Numbered from the stretch's first letter, positions 8,581 through 17,148 are shown. The stretch: 64,000 nt of DNA from Ramlibacter sp. (GCA_030695945.1 JAUYOG010000019.1:62001-126000); one strand, 5' to 3'. The notes: a model not told the origin generated them from the sequence alone. Translations and numbers: made by a program.

Positions 8581-9075
8581 ATGAAATACGATCCTTCCAT
8601 CGTCCGGGCCCGTTACGCGAGCCCCCTCGGCGCCATGGTCGTCGCGGCGACGCCGCGCGGCGTGGCCGGCATCTGGTTCGAGGGCCAGAAGCACATGCCC
8701 GACCATTCGGCGTGGCCGGAGCAGCCGGGCCACCCCGTCCTGCTGCAAGCCATCGCGCAGCTCGATGAATACTTCAAGGGCGTGCGCGGCACGTTCGAGC
8801 TGCCGCTGGACCTGCAAGGCGGCACGCCCTTCCAGCAATCGGTGTGGCAAGCGCTGCTTTCGATCCCGCGCGGCGGCACCACGAGCTACGGGCAGCTGGG
8901 CCAGCGTATCGGCCGGCCGGCCGCGATGCGCGCCGTCGGCGCGGCCGTGGGCCGCAACCCGCTGAGCGTCGTCGTGCCCTGCCACCGCGTGCTCGGCGCG
9001 AATGGTTCGCTCACGGGCTATGCCGGCGGGCTGGAGCGCAAGGCGGCCCTGCTGCAGCTGGAAGGCGCGCGTTGA
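8581..9075 (+). CDS. ogt: Methylated-DNA--[protein]-cysteine S-methyltransferase
   Basis: A 164-aa suicide alkyltransferase that removes O6-methylguanine damage by moving the methyl group to its own Cys. The active site VVPCHRVLG places the acceptor at Cys134, and GGTTSYGQLGQRIGRP is the DNA-binding helix region. Length matches Ogt. It lies 28 bases after the Ada-AlkA fusion and overlaps the following transporter start by 4 nt (TTGA), so it is the middle gene of a three-gene unit. Confidence 0.95.
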   Translation: MKYDPSIVRARYASPLGAMVVAATPRGVAGIWFEGQKHMPDHSAWPEQPGHPVLLQAIAQLDEYFKGVRGTFELPLDLQGGTPFQQSVWQALLSIPRGGTTSYGQLGQRIGRPAAMRAVGAAVGRNPLSVVVPCHRVLGANGSLTGYAGGLERKAALLQLEGAR

Positions 9076-10016
9076 CGGCGGCGGCGCCAACCCAGCCGGC
9101 GGCGGCCGGTGCGCGCGGCTGGCTCGCCGACTTCGTCCTGCTCGCCGCGATCTGGGGCTCGTCATTCCTCTTCATGCGGCTGGGCGCCGTCGAATTCGGC
9201 GCGCTGCCGACGGCGGCGGTGCGAGTCGCCGTCGCCGCGGCATTCCTGCTGCCGTTGCTGTGGCTGCGCGGCCTCGGCCCCCAGTTGCGACGGCACTGGA
9301 AGCCGGTGTTCCTGGTCGGCGTCTTCAATTCCGGGATCCCGTTCGCCTGTTTCGCGTTCGCGCTGCTGTCGATCACGACGGGGCTGTCGGCGATCCTGAA
9401 CGCCACGGTGCCGCTGTTCGGCGCGCTGATCGCGTGGCTGTGGCTGAAGGACCGGCCGACCGGCTCGCGCGTCCTGGGCCTGGTGATCGGATTCGCCGGC
9501 GTTGCCTTGCTAGCGTGGGACAAGGCGAGCTTCAAGCCCGATGCTTCCGGCGTGGCGCCCGCATGGGCCGTGCTGGCGTGCCTGCTCGCCACGCTGTGCT
9601 ACGGCTGGTCCGCCAACGCGACCAAGCGCTACCTCAGCGGCTTGCCCGCGCTCGTCACGGCCACCGGCAGTCAGATCGGCGCGATGCTGGTGCTCGCCTT
9701 GCCGGCCCTGTGGTACTGGCCCGACCGCACGCCCAGCCTGCAGGCCTGGCTCTCGTTGGTTGCGGTCGGTGTCGTTTGTACCGGCATCGCCTATGTTCTG
9801 TATTTCCGGCTGATCGAACGCGCCGGGCCGGCTCGCGCGCTGGCTGTAACGTTCGTCGTGCCCGTGTTCGCCGTCTTCTACGGCGTGCTGTTCCTGGGCG
9901 AGGCGGTGACCGGCTGGATGCTACTGTGCGGCGCCGTCATCGTGAGCGGCACGGCGCTGTCCACAGGGCTGCTGAAGCCGGGGCGGCGCGTCGGCGCAGC
10001 CGATGCCGCCCGCTAG
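9072..10016 (+). CDS. EamA-family (DMT superfamily) transporter
   Basis: A 314-aa membrane protein with about ten hydrophobic segments in two EamA repeats (AAIWGSSFLFMRLG opens repeat one; the second starts near residue 155). DMT exporters move amino acids, metabolites or drugs; the substrate is not evident. No ATG precedes the first helix. The TTG at 9072 overlaps the ogt stop (TTGA) and gives a normal short leader, so I choose it. The stop meets the next minus-strand gene head-on with a 4-base overlap. Confidence 0.82.
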   Translation: MTAAAPTQPAAAGARGWLADFVLLAAIWGSSFLFMRLGAVEFGALPTAAVRVAVAAAFLLPLLWLRGLGPQLRRHWKPVFLVGVFNSGIPFACFAFALLSITTGLSAILNATVPLFGALIAWLWLKDRPTGSRVLGLVIGFAGVALLAWDKASFKPDASGVAPAWAVLACLLATLCYGWSANATKRYLSGLPALVTATGSQIGAMLVLALPALWYWPDRTPSLQAWLSLVAVGVVCTGIAYVLYFRLIERAGPARALAVTFVVPVFAVFYGVLFLGEAVTGWMLLCGAVIVSGTALSTGLLKPGRRVGAADAAR

Positions 10017-10321
10017 TACCGCGGGAGGTCGCGGATGCTGCGGCCCGGCGCGTCGTCGGCAAGCGCCAGCGTTTCAGTACCTTCGGGCAGCACGTCCACC
10101 TTGACCTCGGGCCCGGCCTGGAGGCCACCGCTTTCGTCGGGGAACAAGCTGATCACCGTATCGCCCTCGACGAGCTTGTCCACCACCTCGGTGAGGCGGG
10201 TGGGCGTGGGACGCAGGTCCCACTTGGCCTGTGTCGCATCGATCAGGCCCATCATCGCCTCGACGATTTGCGAGCCCGCGTAGCGCAGCGCGGTGATGCC
10301 GTATTTCACCTTTTCAGCCAT
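10013..10321 (-). CDS. Hypothetical protein, 102 aa
   Basis: I do not recognise this family with certainty. The protein begins MAEKVKYGITALRYAGSQIV, with an ITALR-like opening that recalls some DUF3892-type small proteins, then a helical segment and an acidic, beta-rich tail. No signal peptide or membrane segment. The frame extends further upstream, but ATG 10321 gives the first compact sequence. It is convergent with the EamA gene, sharing 4 bases. Confidence 0.6.
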   Translation of the reverse strand: MAEKVKYGITALRYAGSQIVEAMMGLIDATQAKWDLRPTPTRLTEVVDKLVEGDTVISLFPDESGGLQAGPEVKVDVLPEGTETLALADDAPGRSIRDLPRY

Positions 10322-10448
10322 TCCATCATTGTGGATGCGCCACCGCCCCGTGCGATAGGTCAACAGGCAGACCGACCGTGGGAGCGTGCCTACGGTCTGC
10401 ATCGCGACAGGCGTGGCGCTACACTGGCACCCCACTCCCGGTCCCCGC

Positions 10449-10514
10449 ATGAGCCGCCGGGGCGCTCCCAAGGCTCATGGCACCGCAGCCCGCAGGGCGG
10501 AGGTTACCCAATGA
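10449..10514 (+). CDS. 21-codon leader ORF, copy 1 of a portable upstream element
   Basis: An ATG at 10449 opens 21 codons (MSRR-x-APKA, then TA, R and EV at conserved places) and ends in TGA 10512-10514, which overlaps the ATG of the next gene. A near copy lies at 54678-54743 in front of an unrelated gene. The two agree at 53 of 66 bases by my count, and both carry GGAGGT just before the downstream start. It acts at least as a ribosome-binding leader with translational coupling; whether the peptide matters is unknown. Confidence 0.6.
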   Translation: MSRRGAPKAHGTAARRAEVTQ

Positions 10515-11290
10515 GAGCGCTGCCCCCCGAGTCCATCCCCGCCTCGCCGCGGCCGCTGCCTGCCCTGGGCAAGGCCCACGCGCGCCGGCTGCGCGAGATC
10601 TACCGATCCGCGGGCTGGCCCTGCCAGGACCCGCTGGAGATCGAACTGCTGGCCGCCGGCCTGCTCGATCGCGTGCAGGCGCCGTCGGGGCATGAGTCGT
10701 TGCGCGTGACGCAGGCGGGTGTCCAACTGCTTGCGAGCACGCTGGCCGCCAACCGCGCGGCCTTCTCGGCGCATGAGGCCCTCGTCGAGCGTGTCGCGCT
10801 GGAGATGGGCCGCGCCGGGCGCATCGCGTGGCGCGGGCTCGCGCTGCGCGCGCAGGTCCCGCACGATGACGCGGCAGAGCCCCTGCGCTGGTGCATGGCC
10901 AAGCCCGACGTCTTCTCGATTCGCAATACCTCCGTCGCCACGTACGTCGATCCGATCGTGCATGAAGTGAAGGTGCGGCGCGCCGACCTGCTGGGCGACC
11001 TGCGGCAGGGCGCCAAGCGCAGCGCCTACCTGCATCTCGGCGAATGCTGGTACGTGCTCGGCTGCGACGCCAAAGGCCGCTGCATCGCTGCGCCTGAGGA
11101 AGTGCCGCCCGAATGCGGCGTGCTGGTACTGGAGCACGGGCGCCTGGTGGTGGCGCGCACCGCCCCTCGCCGCTTCCGCGCGGGCCTGCCTTTCGGGGTA
11201 TGGATGGCGCTCGCGAAGGCGACGCCGGTGACCGGCCTCGACGAGGATGCGCAGGCCCTGCTGGGCTCCCCACCGCCCGATGGCAGCTAG
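10511..11290 (+). CDS. Hypothetical protein, possible MmcB-like PD-(D/E)XK nuclease
   Basis: A 259-aa protein. Residues about 10-105 look like a helical or winged-helix region. The central part (about 135-185) reads KPDVFSIRNT, then VHEVKVRRADLLGDLRQ and a Tyr/Lys-containing helix, the order of residues seen in PD-(D/E)XK nucleases of the MmcB DNA-repair type (Asp, then E-x-K, then RADLxGDLR). This is an inference from motif order. The start is coupled to the leader ORF (ATGA overlap) with GGAGGT 6 bases upstream. No membrane segment is seen. Confidence 0.65.
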   Translation: MRALPPESIPASPRPLPALGKAHARRLREIYRSAGWPCQDPLEIELLAAGLLDRVQAPSGHESLRVTQAGVQLLASTLAANRAAFSAHEALVERVALEMGRAGRIAWRGLALRAQVPHDDAAEPLRWCMAKPDVFSIRNTSVATYVDPIVHEVKVRRADLLGDLRQGAKRSAYLHLGECWYVLGCDAKGRCIAAPEEVPPECGVLVLEHGRLVVARTAPRRFRAGLPFGVWMALAKATPVTGLDEDAQALLGSPPPDGS

Positions 11291-11430
11291 AGCGCCGGGT
11301 GCTCCGACTTGCCAGGCTCGGGCACCTTGACACGGCCTTTCTCGGGATCCTGCGGCTCCGGATGAGGCTCGGGGTTCACCGGCTTCGGCGGCAACGTGGG
11401 CGCAGGCGTGTGCGCGGGTGCGTTGGACAT
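11287..11430 (-). CDS. Pro/Glu-rich microprotein, 47 aa
   Basis: A 47-residue frame, MSNAPAHTPAPTLPPKP, then EPHPEPQDPEKGR and a charged end. It is almost entirely Pro, Glu, Ala and Lys and should be unfolded and cytoplasmic. A GGGAG Shine-Dalgarno lies 6 bases before ATG 11430 and overlaps the stop of the next-upstream microprotein gene. Last of five same-strand small genes; its stop overlaps the convergent gene at 11290. Function unknown. Confidence 0.5.
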   Translation of the reverse strand: MSNAPAHTPAPTLPPKPVNPEPHPEPQDPEKGRVKVPEPGKSEHPAL

Positions 11431-11434
11431 GGAG

Positions 11435-11608
11435 CTACTCCCGTTCGACCTGGCGCAACGGCCGCTCCTCTTTCGAAGCCTGGGACTGGGGCGAACCGCC
11501 GGCGGTGCCGTCGTCCGCCGGGATGTCCTCCTCGTGCGACTGTTCCGGCTCTTCCTTTTCGAGGCCCGGCTCCGGCGGGATCAACCCCGGCTCGATCGCG
11601 TGGTTCAT
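11435..11608 (-). CDS. Acidic Pro/Glu-rich microprotein, 57 aa
   Basis: A 57-residue frame beginning MNHAIEPGLIPPEPGLEKEE and ending RPLRQVERE, strongly acidic with PEPG-type repeats. GGAGAG lies about 5 bases before ATG 11608. The stop is 4 bases before the next start, so it is coupled to the 47-aa gene. Compositional likeness to its neighbours suggests diverged copies of one ancestor. Function unknown. Confidence 0.5.
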   Translation of the reverse strand: MNHAIEPGLIPPEPGLEKEEPEQSHEEDIPADDGTAGGSPQSQASKEERPLRQVERE

Positions 11609-11621
11609 GGTCGGTCTCTCC

Positions 11622-11771
11622 TCAAAGTGTGGGCGGCTTGCCGTGGGGTTCCTCGGGCTCCGCGGGCGGCAGCGCCGGCCCGAACTCCGGCTCGACCGGC
11701 AGGTGCGATGGGTTCGGCGCGGAGGATTCGTCGCCCGGCTCGGGCTCGGGCTCGACGGGATGCGTGGCCAT
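11622..11771 (-). CDS. Pro/Glu-rich microprotein, 49 aa
   Basis: A 49-residue frame, MATHPVEPEPEPGDESS, then HLPVEPEFGPALPPAEPEEP. It has three VEPE/AEPE units and no hydrophobic segment. It begins 2 bases after the stop of the 53-aa frame upstream and ends 13 bases before the next start, so the series looks like one transcript. Function unknown. Confidence 0.48.
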   Translation of the reverse strand: MATHPVEPEPEPGDESSAPNPSHLPVEPEFGPALPPAEPEEPHGKPPTL

Positions 11772-11773
11772 GG

Positions 11774-11935
11774 CTAAAACGGGCTCTTGTCACCCAGGAT
11801 GTCCGCACCCGCGGTGGCAGGCGGCTGCGGCACGGCGCCTGCCCCTTCGTGCGGGGGTGGCGAGAAGCCGTCGTCCAGGCGTTTGGGCTCGGGCTCGGCG
11901 GTGTGCAGGCTGGGGTCGACGTCGTAGGGGATCAT
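11774..11935 (-). CDS. Pro-rich microprotein, 53 aa
   Basis: A 53-residue frame, MIPYDVDPSLHTAEPEPKRL, then DDGFSPPPHEGAG and ADILGDKSPF. The start is ATG 11935 with CGGAG about 8 bases upstream. The open frame runs 13 codons further back, but the ribosome site favours this ATG. It carries the same AEPEP unit as its neighbours. Function unknown. Confidence 0.5.
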   Translation of the reverse strand: MIPYDVDPSLHTAEPEPKRLDDGFSPPPHEGAGAVPQPPATAGADILGDKSPF

Positions 11936-11970
11936 GCGGGGACTCCGTTTGGCGGGGTGAGCCACGCGCG

Positions 11971-12249
11971 TCAATCATGTTCTTCGGTCTGGCGCTGGGC
12001 CTCGCGCCGCACCACCGTGCTCGGCTCATGCGTGAAAGGCAGGCGCGGCAGGCCGATGAGGGCCTGAAGGTGCGAATGCGCGCGGTCCATGTCTGCGCCG
12101 ATCATCGCGAGAGCCACTTCATGGCCCGGCTCGTTCTTGGCGATCTCGAGGTATGCGGCACGCAGCCGCTGGTAGTCCGCCTCCGCGCGTGAAACTTCCT
12201 GCTGTAGAGCCTGCACCCTGGCATGCTCGCTGCGGCTGTAGCGCATCAT
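11971..12249 (-). CDS. Hypothetical helical protein, 92 aa
   Basis: A 92-residue protein starting MMRYSRSEHARVQALQQEVS. Residues 5-70 form an amphipathic charged helix (coiled-coil-like); the tail is FTHEPSTVVRREAQRQTEEHD. No signal peptide. It is the first of five minus-strand small genes and the likely head of that transcript. A GTCCTACA octamer in the forward orientation lies about 105 bases upstream (12362-12355). Function unknown. The 277-base gap 12250-12526 to the next gene holds only this divergent promoter region. Confidence 0.55.
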   Translation of the reverse strand: MMRYSRSEHARVQALQQEVSRAEADYQRLRAAYLEIAKNEPGHEVALAMIGADMDRAHSHLQALIGLPRLPFTHEPSTVVRREAQRQTEEHD

Positions 12250-12526
12250 GCAGCCCGGCCCGTTCGAGCGCGGCGGGTGCCGTCGGCGGTCAACGCGATG
12301 GAGCGCAAGCATCTGCTCATGCAGTTCATGCTAGGCATCAGGCTGAGGCGCGAATGTAGGACAAGGAAGACAGCACGCGAAGGTCGCGTCCGTGGTGCCG
12401 CGTCGGCGCGGGGCGCTTTCGTGTTGCGCGAGTGCAAAGTGCGCGGCAACGCACACTGCGCACCGCCGGACGCTGGAAAAATCGACGCAGTCCCTTGCAC
12501 GCGATCGAAGATTGCAGTACCACGCC

Positions 12527-13744
12527 ATGCCCGCGCCACCCGTTCCAACCCCGAGCCAGGCGGCCGGCCGCTTCGAGGCGCTGGACGGCTGGCGCGGCGT
12601 GTGCGCCTGTTTGGTCGTGCTGTTCCACTTCCATGGCTACAGCCCCATCCAGACCTCGGCGCTGGTGCGCAACAGCTACCTCTTCGTGGACTTCTTCTTT
12701 GTGCTGAGCGGCTTCGTCATCGCCTGGAACTACGCCACACGGCTGGGTTCCTGGAGCGAGGTGCGGCGTTTCCTGGTGCTGCGGCTGGGCCGCGTGTACC
12801 CGCTGCACGTGTTCATGCTGTTCCTGTTCCTCGCCTGGGAGACGGCCAAGCTCGTCAATGGCATGGGCCAGGCGACACCGCCGTCGACGTTCGAGGGCAC
12901 CAACCAGCCCGGCGCGGTGGTGAGCAACCTGTTCCTGGTGCAGAGCCTGCACGTGCACGACAGCCTCACGTGGAACGGGCCTGCCTGGTCCATCAGCACC
13001 GAGGTGTGGACGTACGTGATCTTCGCGCTGGTGAGCGTGACGTTCGGCCTGCGCCTGTGGCTGCTGGCGCTGGCGGCCATCGCGCCGCCGGTGGCTCTGC
13101 TGTATCTCTCCAGCACCGGCATGGACGTCACCTTCGACTGGGGGCTCTTGCGCTGCGTCTTCGGCTTCGCGCTCGGTGTCGCGTGCTACCACATCCATAA
13201 AGCGCGGCCGCTGCGGATGGCAGCCGCCGGCCCGGCAGCCGCGACTGCCGCTGAGTTCGCCGTGGTCGCTGCCGTGGTGGCCTTCGTGTCGGCGGTAGAC
13301 AAGTCCGCGTGGTCGCTGCTGGCGCCGTTCGTCTTCGCCGTCGCGGTCCTGGTCTTCGCCTCCGAGGACGGCGCCGTGAGCGGCGTGTTCCGCACCGCCC
13401 CGCTCAAGTGGCTGGGCAAGCTGTCCTATTCCATCTACCTCACCCACTTTTTCTTCGTCCTGCTGTTCCCGGTGGTGGTCAAGCGCCTGGTGCAGCAGGA
13501 CCTCTGGACGCCCATGCCCGTCGGCGGCGGGCAGTATGTACTGGCCTTCGGCCGCAACGACGTGGAAGGAACGCTTTTCTACGCCGCAGTGATGGCCATC
13601 ACCCTGGCCTTCAGCGCATTCACATACCGCTGGATAGAAACCCCCGGGCGCGACTGGAGCCGGCGGTGGGCTGGCCGGCCGGCGCCGCGGCCCTCGCCAA
13701 TCGGGGCCGTAGGCGCGGGCGGCAGCCAGCTGCCCAGCCCATGA
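12527..13744 (+). CDS. Acyltransferase 3 family protein, probable polysaccharide O-acetylase
   Basis: A 405-aa integral membrane protein with about ten helices. FEALDGWRGVCACLVVLFHFHGY carries the family His near the start of helix 1, and RRFLVLRLGRVYPLH the Arg pair of the next loop. These enzymes add acetyl or other acyl groups to surface sugars. It is the first gene of the plus-strand exopolysaccharide group, so a role in decorating that polymer is likely. The ATG at 12527 lacks a strong Shine-Dalgarno. The last 30 residues are Pro/Gly-rich and cytoplasmic. Confidence 0.88.
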   Translation: MPAPPVPTPSQAAGRFEALDGWRGVCACLVVLFHFHGYSPIQTSALVRNSYLFVDFFFVLSGFVIAWNYATRLGSWSEVRRFLVLRLGRVYPLHVFMLFLFLAWETAKLVNGMGQATPPSTFEGTNQPGAVVSNLFLVQSLHVHDSLTWNGPAWSISTEVWTYVIFALVSVTFGLRLWLLALAAIAPPVALLYLSSTGMDVTFDWGLLRCVFGFALGVACYHIHKARPLRMAAAGPAAATAAEFAVVAAVVAFVSAVDKSAWSLLAPFVFAVAVLVFASEDGAVSGVFRTAPLKWLGKLSYSIYLTHFFFVLLFPVVVKRLVQQDLWTPMPVGGGQYVLAFGRNDVEGTLFYAAVMAITLAFSAFTYRWIETPGRDWSRRWAGRPAPRPSPIGAVGAGGSQLPSP

Positions 13745-13779
13745 GCGAGGCGCCTTCCATGAACGCCGATACGAAACTT

Positions 13780-13793
13780 TCACAACGTTGTGA
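13780..13793. promoter_or_regulatory. Perfect 14-bp palindrome, possible operator
   Basis: TCACAACGTTGTGA is fully self-complementary and lies in the 181-base gap between the acyltransferase stop and the small gene at 13926, 133 bases before that start. It has TCACA/TGTGA half-sites inverted relative to a CRP box. The regulator is unknown. It could control the operon from 13926 to 23079. Confidence 0.4.
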
Positions 13794-13925
13794 CGCACTC
13801 GCGGGATGCCGTCAGAGTGGCCGTGCGGCTTGCGCGAATAGCCTGAACGGGCCATCGTTCGGACGCCCTGCACGAGTACCCCTGACGCAAAATTGGTCTC
13901 AACCCCAACTGCCAGGAGGAGCCTG

Positions 13926-14315
13926 ATGCGCAGCTCAGTCATCGCGTTCTTACTTTGCGCTTGCGCAGCGGCAGCCATGGGCCAGTGCGTGGCCCCCGCA
14001 GCCATGACCTCGGGCAAGGCAGCCGCCGCGACTGCCGCGGCCGCCGCCGCCGCCACGACACCCGCCGTCATCATGGTGACGCCCGCGCGCCCCGCGGCTG
14101 CGACTCTCCCCGCTGGCCCCAAGCGGCCCGGCCCGGAACTCATCACGGCGGCCGGCGCCGTGACGCATGACGGCCCGCCGGTGATGCAGGCTGCGCCGCG
14201 CGCGAACCCGGAACCCGAAGACCGGTCCCGCCGTGCGGGCCCGGCCATGTTGCTGGCGGCACTGGCCTTGATGTCCGGCATCGCCCTGCGGCGCTACAGC
14301 GCACGCAACCAATGA
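13926..14315 (+). CDS. Small Ala/Pro-rich secreted or membrane-anchored protein
   Basis: A 129-aa protein with an N-terminal signal peptide (MRSSVIAFLLCACAAAAMGQ), an Ala-rich low-complexity middle, and a C-terminal PEPEDRSRR segment followed by a hydrophobic helix (MLLAALALMSGIAL) and a basic tail. That tail layout recalls sorting signals, but it is not a clear PEP-CTERM. GGAGGAG 4 bases before ATG 13926 is a strong ribosome site. The stop overlaps the flippase start by 4 nt, so it belongs to the polysaccharide operon. Function unknown. Confidence 0.65.
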   Translation: MRSSVIAFLLCACAAAAMGQCVAPAAMTSGKAAAATAAAAAAATTPAVIMVTPARPAAATLPAGPKRPGPELITAAGAVTHDGPPVMQAAPRANPEPEDRSRRAGPAMLLAALALMSGIALRRYSARNQ

Positions 14316-15817
14316 CCGCAGTCCCCCTGGTTGCACTGGCGGAGCGCGCCCTGAAGTGGAGCGCCCTCACCACCATCCTGCGCTTCGTGCTGCAGCTAGG
14401 CGCGCAGGTCGCGCTGGCGCGCATGCTGGGACCGGGCAATTTCGGCGTGTACGGCATCGGCATGGCGGTGCTCACGTTCGCCGCCTTCCTCTCGGGCGCC
14501 AGCTTCAGCTGGAACCTGATGCTGATGCCGAGCGTGAGCCGCGACGACATCCGTTTCTCGTTCACCTGGCAGCTGCTCGCGGGCCTGCTCACCGCATGCG
14601 CCATGTATACCGCGGCACCGGCGCTGGCCATCTTCTTCGGGGACCCGCGCGTCGAAGGCATGGTGCAGTGGCTCTCGCTCGCCAGCCTGCTGATGGCAGC
14701 CAGCGGCCCGGCCACCTGCCTGCTGCAGCGGGACCTGAACTTCCGCACCCTGGGCCTCGTGCAACTCGCCAGCTATGCCGCCGGCTATGTGGCGGTGGGT
14801 GTTCCGATGGCGCTCATGGGCTACGGCGCCCAGGCGCTCGCGGCGGCCTGTGTGGTGCAGGCGGCGGTGACGCTCGTCGGCGCGTACGCCTTCCGGCCGC
14901 ATTCCGTGAAGCCGCTCTTCTCGCACCCGGGCGGCGCGGCCGCCTTGACGACCGGCCGCACGGTGTTCCTCACCAACATCGTGAACTGGCTGCTCAGCAA
15001 CCTCGACCGCGTCGTCATCGGCCGCGTGCTCAACGCGCATTTCGTCGGCCTGTACACCGTGGCCTACAACCTCGCGGCGATCCCCAACACCCTGCTGCTG
15101 GGCGCGCTGCAGCCCGCGTTCCTGGCCGCCGGCGCCAAGCTGCAGCAGGAGCCGAAGCGGCTCGCCCAGGGCTGGCTGCTGGGCCTGGCATGCGTGCTGG
15201 TGCTGGTGACGCCCGCCTCGGCCGTCTTCGCGTTGCTCTCCGCCGACCTCGTGCGCCTGCTGTACGGTCCCGCGTGGATGGACTCGGCCTGGGTCCTGGC
15301 CCTGCTGTTCCTGTGCCTGCCCGCATGGTCCTGCTGGGGCCTGTCCACGCCGGTGCTGTGGAACACCGGGCGCAAGCACCACGAGTTCCTGCTGCAGTTG
15401 CCGCTGCTGGCGCTGGCGGCGCCGGCCTGGTGGCTGTTCGGCCCTGAAGGCATCCGCGCCATCGCGGCCGTGTCGGCCGTCGTCATCTACGCGCGGGCGA
15501 TCGTCATCGTCGGCGCCGCGCTGCGCGCGCTCGGTCTTTCCTGGTCCGCGATCCTGCCCTATGCCCTGCGCGGGCTGGGCCTCGCCGCCGTGTGCACGGG
15601 TGCCGTGCTGGCCGGGCAGTACGCCGTCGCGTCGCTGATGTACCCCGCCGTTTCACTGTCCGCCGGGGGCGCATGCGCGCTCGCCGCCATGGTTGCGCTC
15701 GTGCTGGCGCGCCCGCAGGTGCTGGGCAGCGAGGCGGGAAGCGCGCTCGGCCGGCTCATTCCCGCATTCGCGCCGCGTTTCGCGGTGGCGCCCGAACCCG
15801 AGGGACAGGCACGATGA
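14312..15817 (+). CDS. Polysaccharide flippase (Wzx-like, MVF/MOP superfamily)
   Basis: A 501-aa protein with 12-14 hydrophobic helices. It starts MTAVPLVALAERALKWSALTT and contains the LGPGNFGVYGIGMAVLTF stretch typical of lipopolysaccharide-biosynthesis MOP flippases. It would move undecaprenyl-linked repeat units across the inner membrane. It overlaps its neighbours by ATGA on both sides, which fixes start and stop. The next gene is a Wzy-type polymerase, as expected for a Wzx/Wzy pathway. Confidence 0.9.
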   Translation: MTAVPLVALAERALKWSALTTILRFVLQLGAQVALARMLGPGNFGVYGIGMAVLTFAAFLSGASFSWNLMLMPSVSRDDIRFSFTWQLLAGLLTACAMYTAAPALAIFFGDPRVEGMVQWLSLASLLMAASGPATCLLQRDLNFRTLGLVQLASYAAGYVAVGVPMALMGYGAQALAAACVVQAAVTLVGAYAFRPHSVKPLFSHPGGAAALTTGRTVFLTNIVNWLLSNLDRVVIGRVLNAHFVGLYTVAYNLAAIPNTLLLGALQPAFLAAGAKLQQEPKRLAQGWLLGLACVLVLVTPASAVFALLSADLVRLLYGPAWMDSAWVLALLFLCLPAWSCWGLSTPVLWNTGRKHHEFLLQLPLLALAAPAWWLFGPEGIRAIAAVSAVVIYARAIVIVGAALRALGLSWSAILPYALRGLGLAAVCTGAVLAGQYAVASLMYPAVSLSAGGACALAAMVALVLARPQVLGSEAGSALGRLIPAFAPRFAVAPEPEGQAR

Positions 15818-17148
15818 CAAGAACCCACCACGGCTTCCTCCACTGGGTCATGCCCGCGATGATCGGCATGGTCGCGCTTTCGGCGCTGATGTCCGGACGT
15901 AACCTGTCCCTCACCTTCGTCGAGCTCATGACCGTGGGCGAGCCGGCCCGCGGCCCCGTCGTCGTGTGGGCGCAGCGCCTGGTCTCGATCCTGCTGGTCG
16001 CGGCCGCCGCCGAACGCATCGTCAACCACGTCGCGCAGCACAGGCACCTGCCCTCGCCGACGCTGGCGATCGTGTTCGCCTTCTACTGGATGGCCACCGT
16101 TGCGGCTCCCGCTTTCCTCGGCTCGCACCCGCTGCTGTCGCACGAGTATCTCTACACGCTGGTGATCGGCTTCGCCGCGGTGCTGGTCACCGGTTCCGAA
16201 GTGGACCGCATCCTGGCCGCCGCCCGCACCGCATTGTTCACCTTCATCGCGGCCGGCATCCTTCTCATCCCCGTGATGCCCGCGATGGTGCTCGACCAGT
16301 CGTACGCGCAAGGCCTGATGCCCGGGGTGCCGCGCTTCGGCGGCCTCGCACCCCATGCGGTCGCAATGGCCATGTTCGCGCAGGCCTTCCTGCTGCTGCT
16401 GTGGGCCCGGCCGTTCCAGCGCAACTGGCTGAACGTGCTGGCGTGGGTGATGGGCCTGGCGGCGCTCTTCCTCGCGCAATCGAAGACGGCGTGGATCGCC
16501 TTCCTGCTGTGCGCGCTGTGCATGGCGCTGGTGCGCCATGGCGGCAGGATGTGGCGGCGCATCAGCGACCCGCGCAACGGGGCCATGGGAATCTTCACGC
16601 TGCTGCTCGTGCTGGTCGGCGTGGGCGCGTTGCTGGGGTGGATCGTCGTCGGCGACGTCGATGCGCAATGGTCGAACTTCGCGGACACGGCCCAGGGCGC
16701 GCAACTGATCTCCATGACCGGCCGCGACCAGATCTGGGCGGTCGCGGTCGAGGAGTGGCGCGCCAGCCCGCTGTTCGGCTACGGCCCCGGACTATGGGAC
16801 GCGGACTTCCGGGCGGCGATCGGCATGCCCAACGCCACCAGCGCCCACAACCAGTTCATGGACACGCTGGCGCGCGCGGGCAGCGCCGGCGCCTCGGCGC
16901 TCGTGGTCTATTCGCTCGTCCTGCTCGTGATGTCGCTGCGCCATGCGAAGGCGTCCGGGGGATTGAGCCTGGCCCTGTTCGTGGCGCTCGCCCTGCGCTC
17001 GATCAGCGAAGTGCCGATGCTGCTGCAGGGTTACGGCACCGAGTTGTTCCTGCACCTGCTGCTGCTCGTGACCCTGGCCGCGGCCGCCAGCTCCCGCGCC
17101 CAGGTCCAGGTGATGCGATCGCCCTACGCATGGGGAGCCCTCTCGTGA
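15814..17148 (+). CDS. O-antigen ligase/polymerase family protein (Wzy-like)
   Basis: A 444-aa membrane protein with about twelve helices and a large periplasmic loop near residues 300-360 ([25 protein letters not shown], then [12 protein letters not shown]), the Wzy_C signature. It would polymerise the flipped repeat units. It is placed directly after the flippase (ATGA overlap) and before a glycosyltransferase (GTGA overlap). Function as polymerase rather than ligase is inferred from the presence of export genes in the convergent unit. Confidence 0.87.
   Translation: MTRTHHGFLHWVMPAMIGMVALSALMSGRNLSLTFVELMTVGEPARGPVVVWAQRLVSILLVAAAAERIVNHVAQHRHLPSPTLAIVFAFYWMATVAAPAFLGSHPLLSHEYLYTLVIGFAAVLVTGSEVDRILAAARTALFTFIAAGILLIPVMPAMVLDQSYAQGLMPGVPRFGGLAPHAVAMAMFAQAFLLLLWARPFQRNWLNVLAWVMGLAALFLAQSKTAWIAFLLCALCMALVRHGGRMWRRISDPRNGAMGIFTLLLVLVGVGALLGWIVVGDVDAQWSNFADTAQGAQLISMTGRDQIWAVAVEEWRASPLFGYGPGLWDADFRAAIGMPNATSAHNQFMDTLARAGSAGASALVVYSLVLLVMSLRHAKASGGLSLALFVALALRSISEVPMLLQGYGTELFLHLLLLVTLAAAASSRAQVQVMRSPYAWGALS

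Noticed and set aside
13926..14315. Small Ala-rich protein as a PEP-CTERM substrate
   Set aside because: PEP, a hydrophobic helix and a basic tail are present, but there is no clear VPEP motif at the right place and no exosortase in the window.
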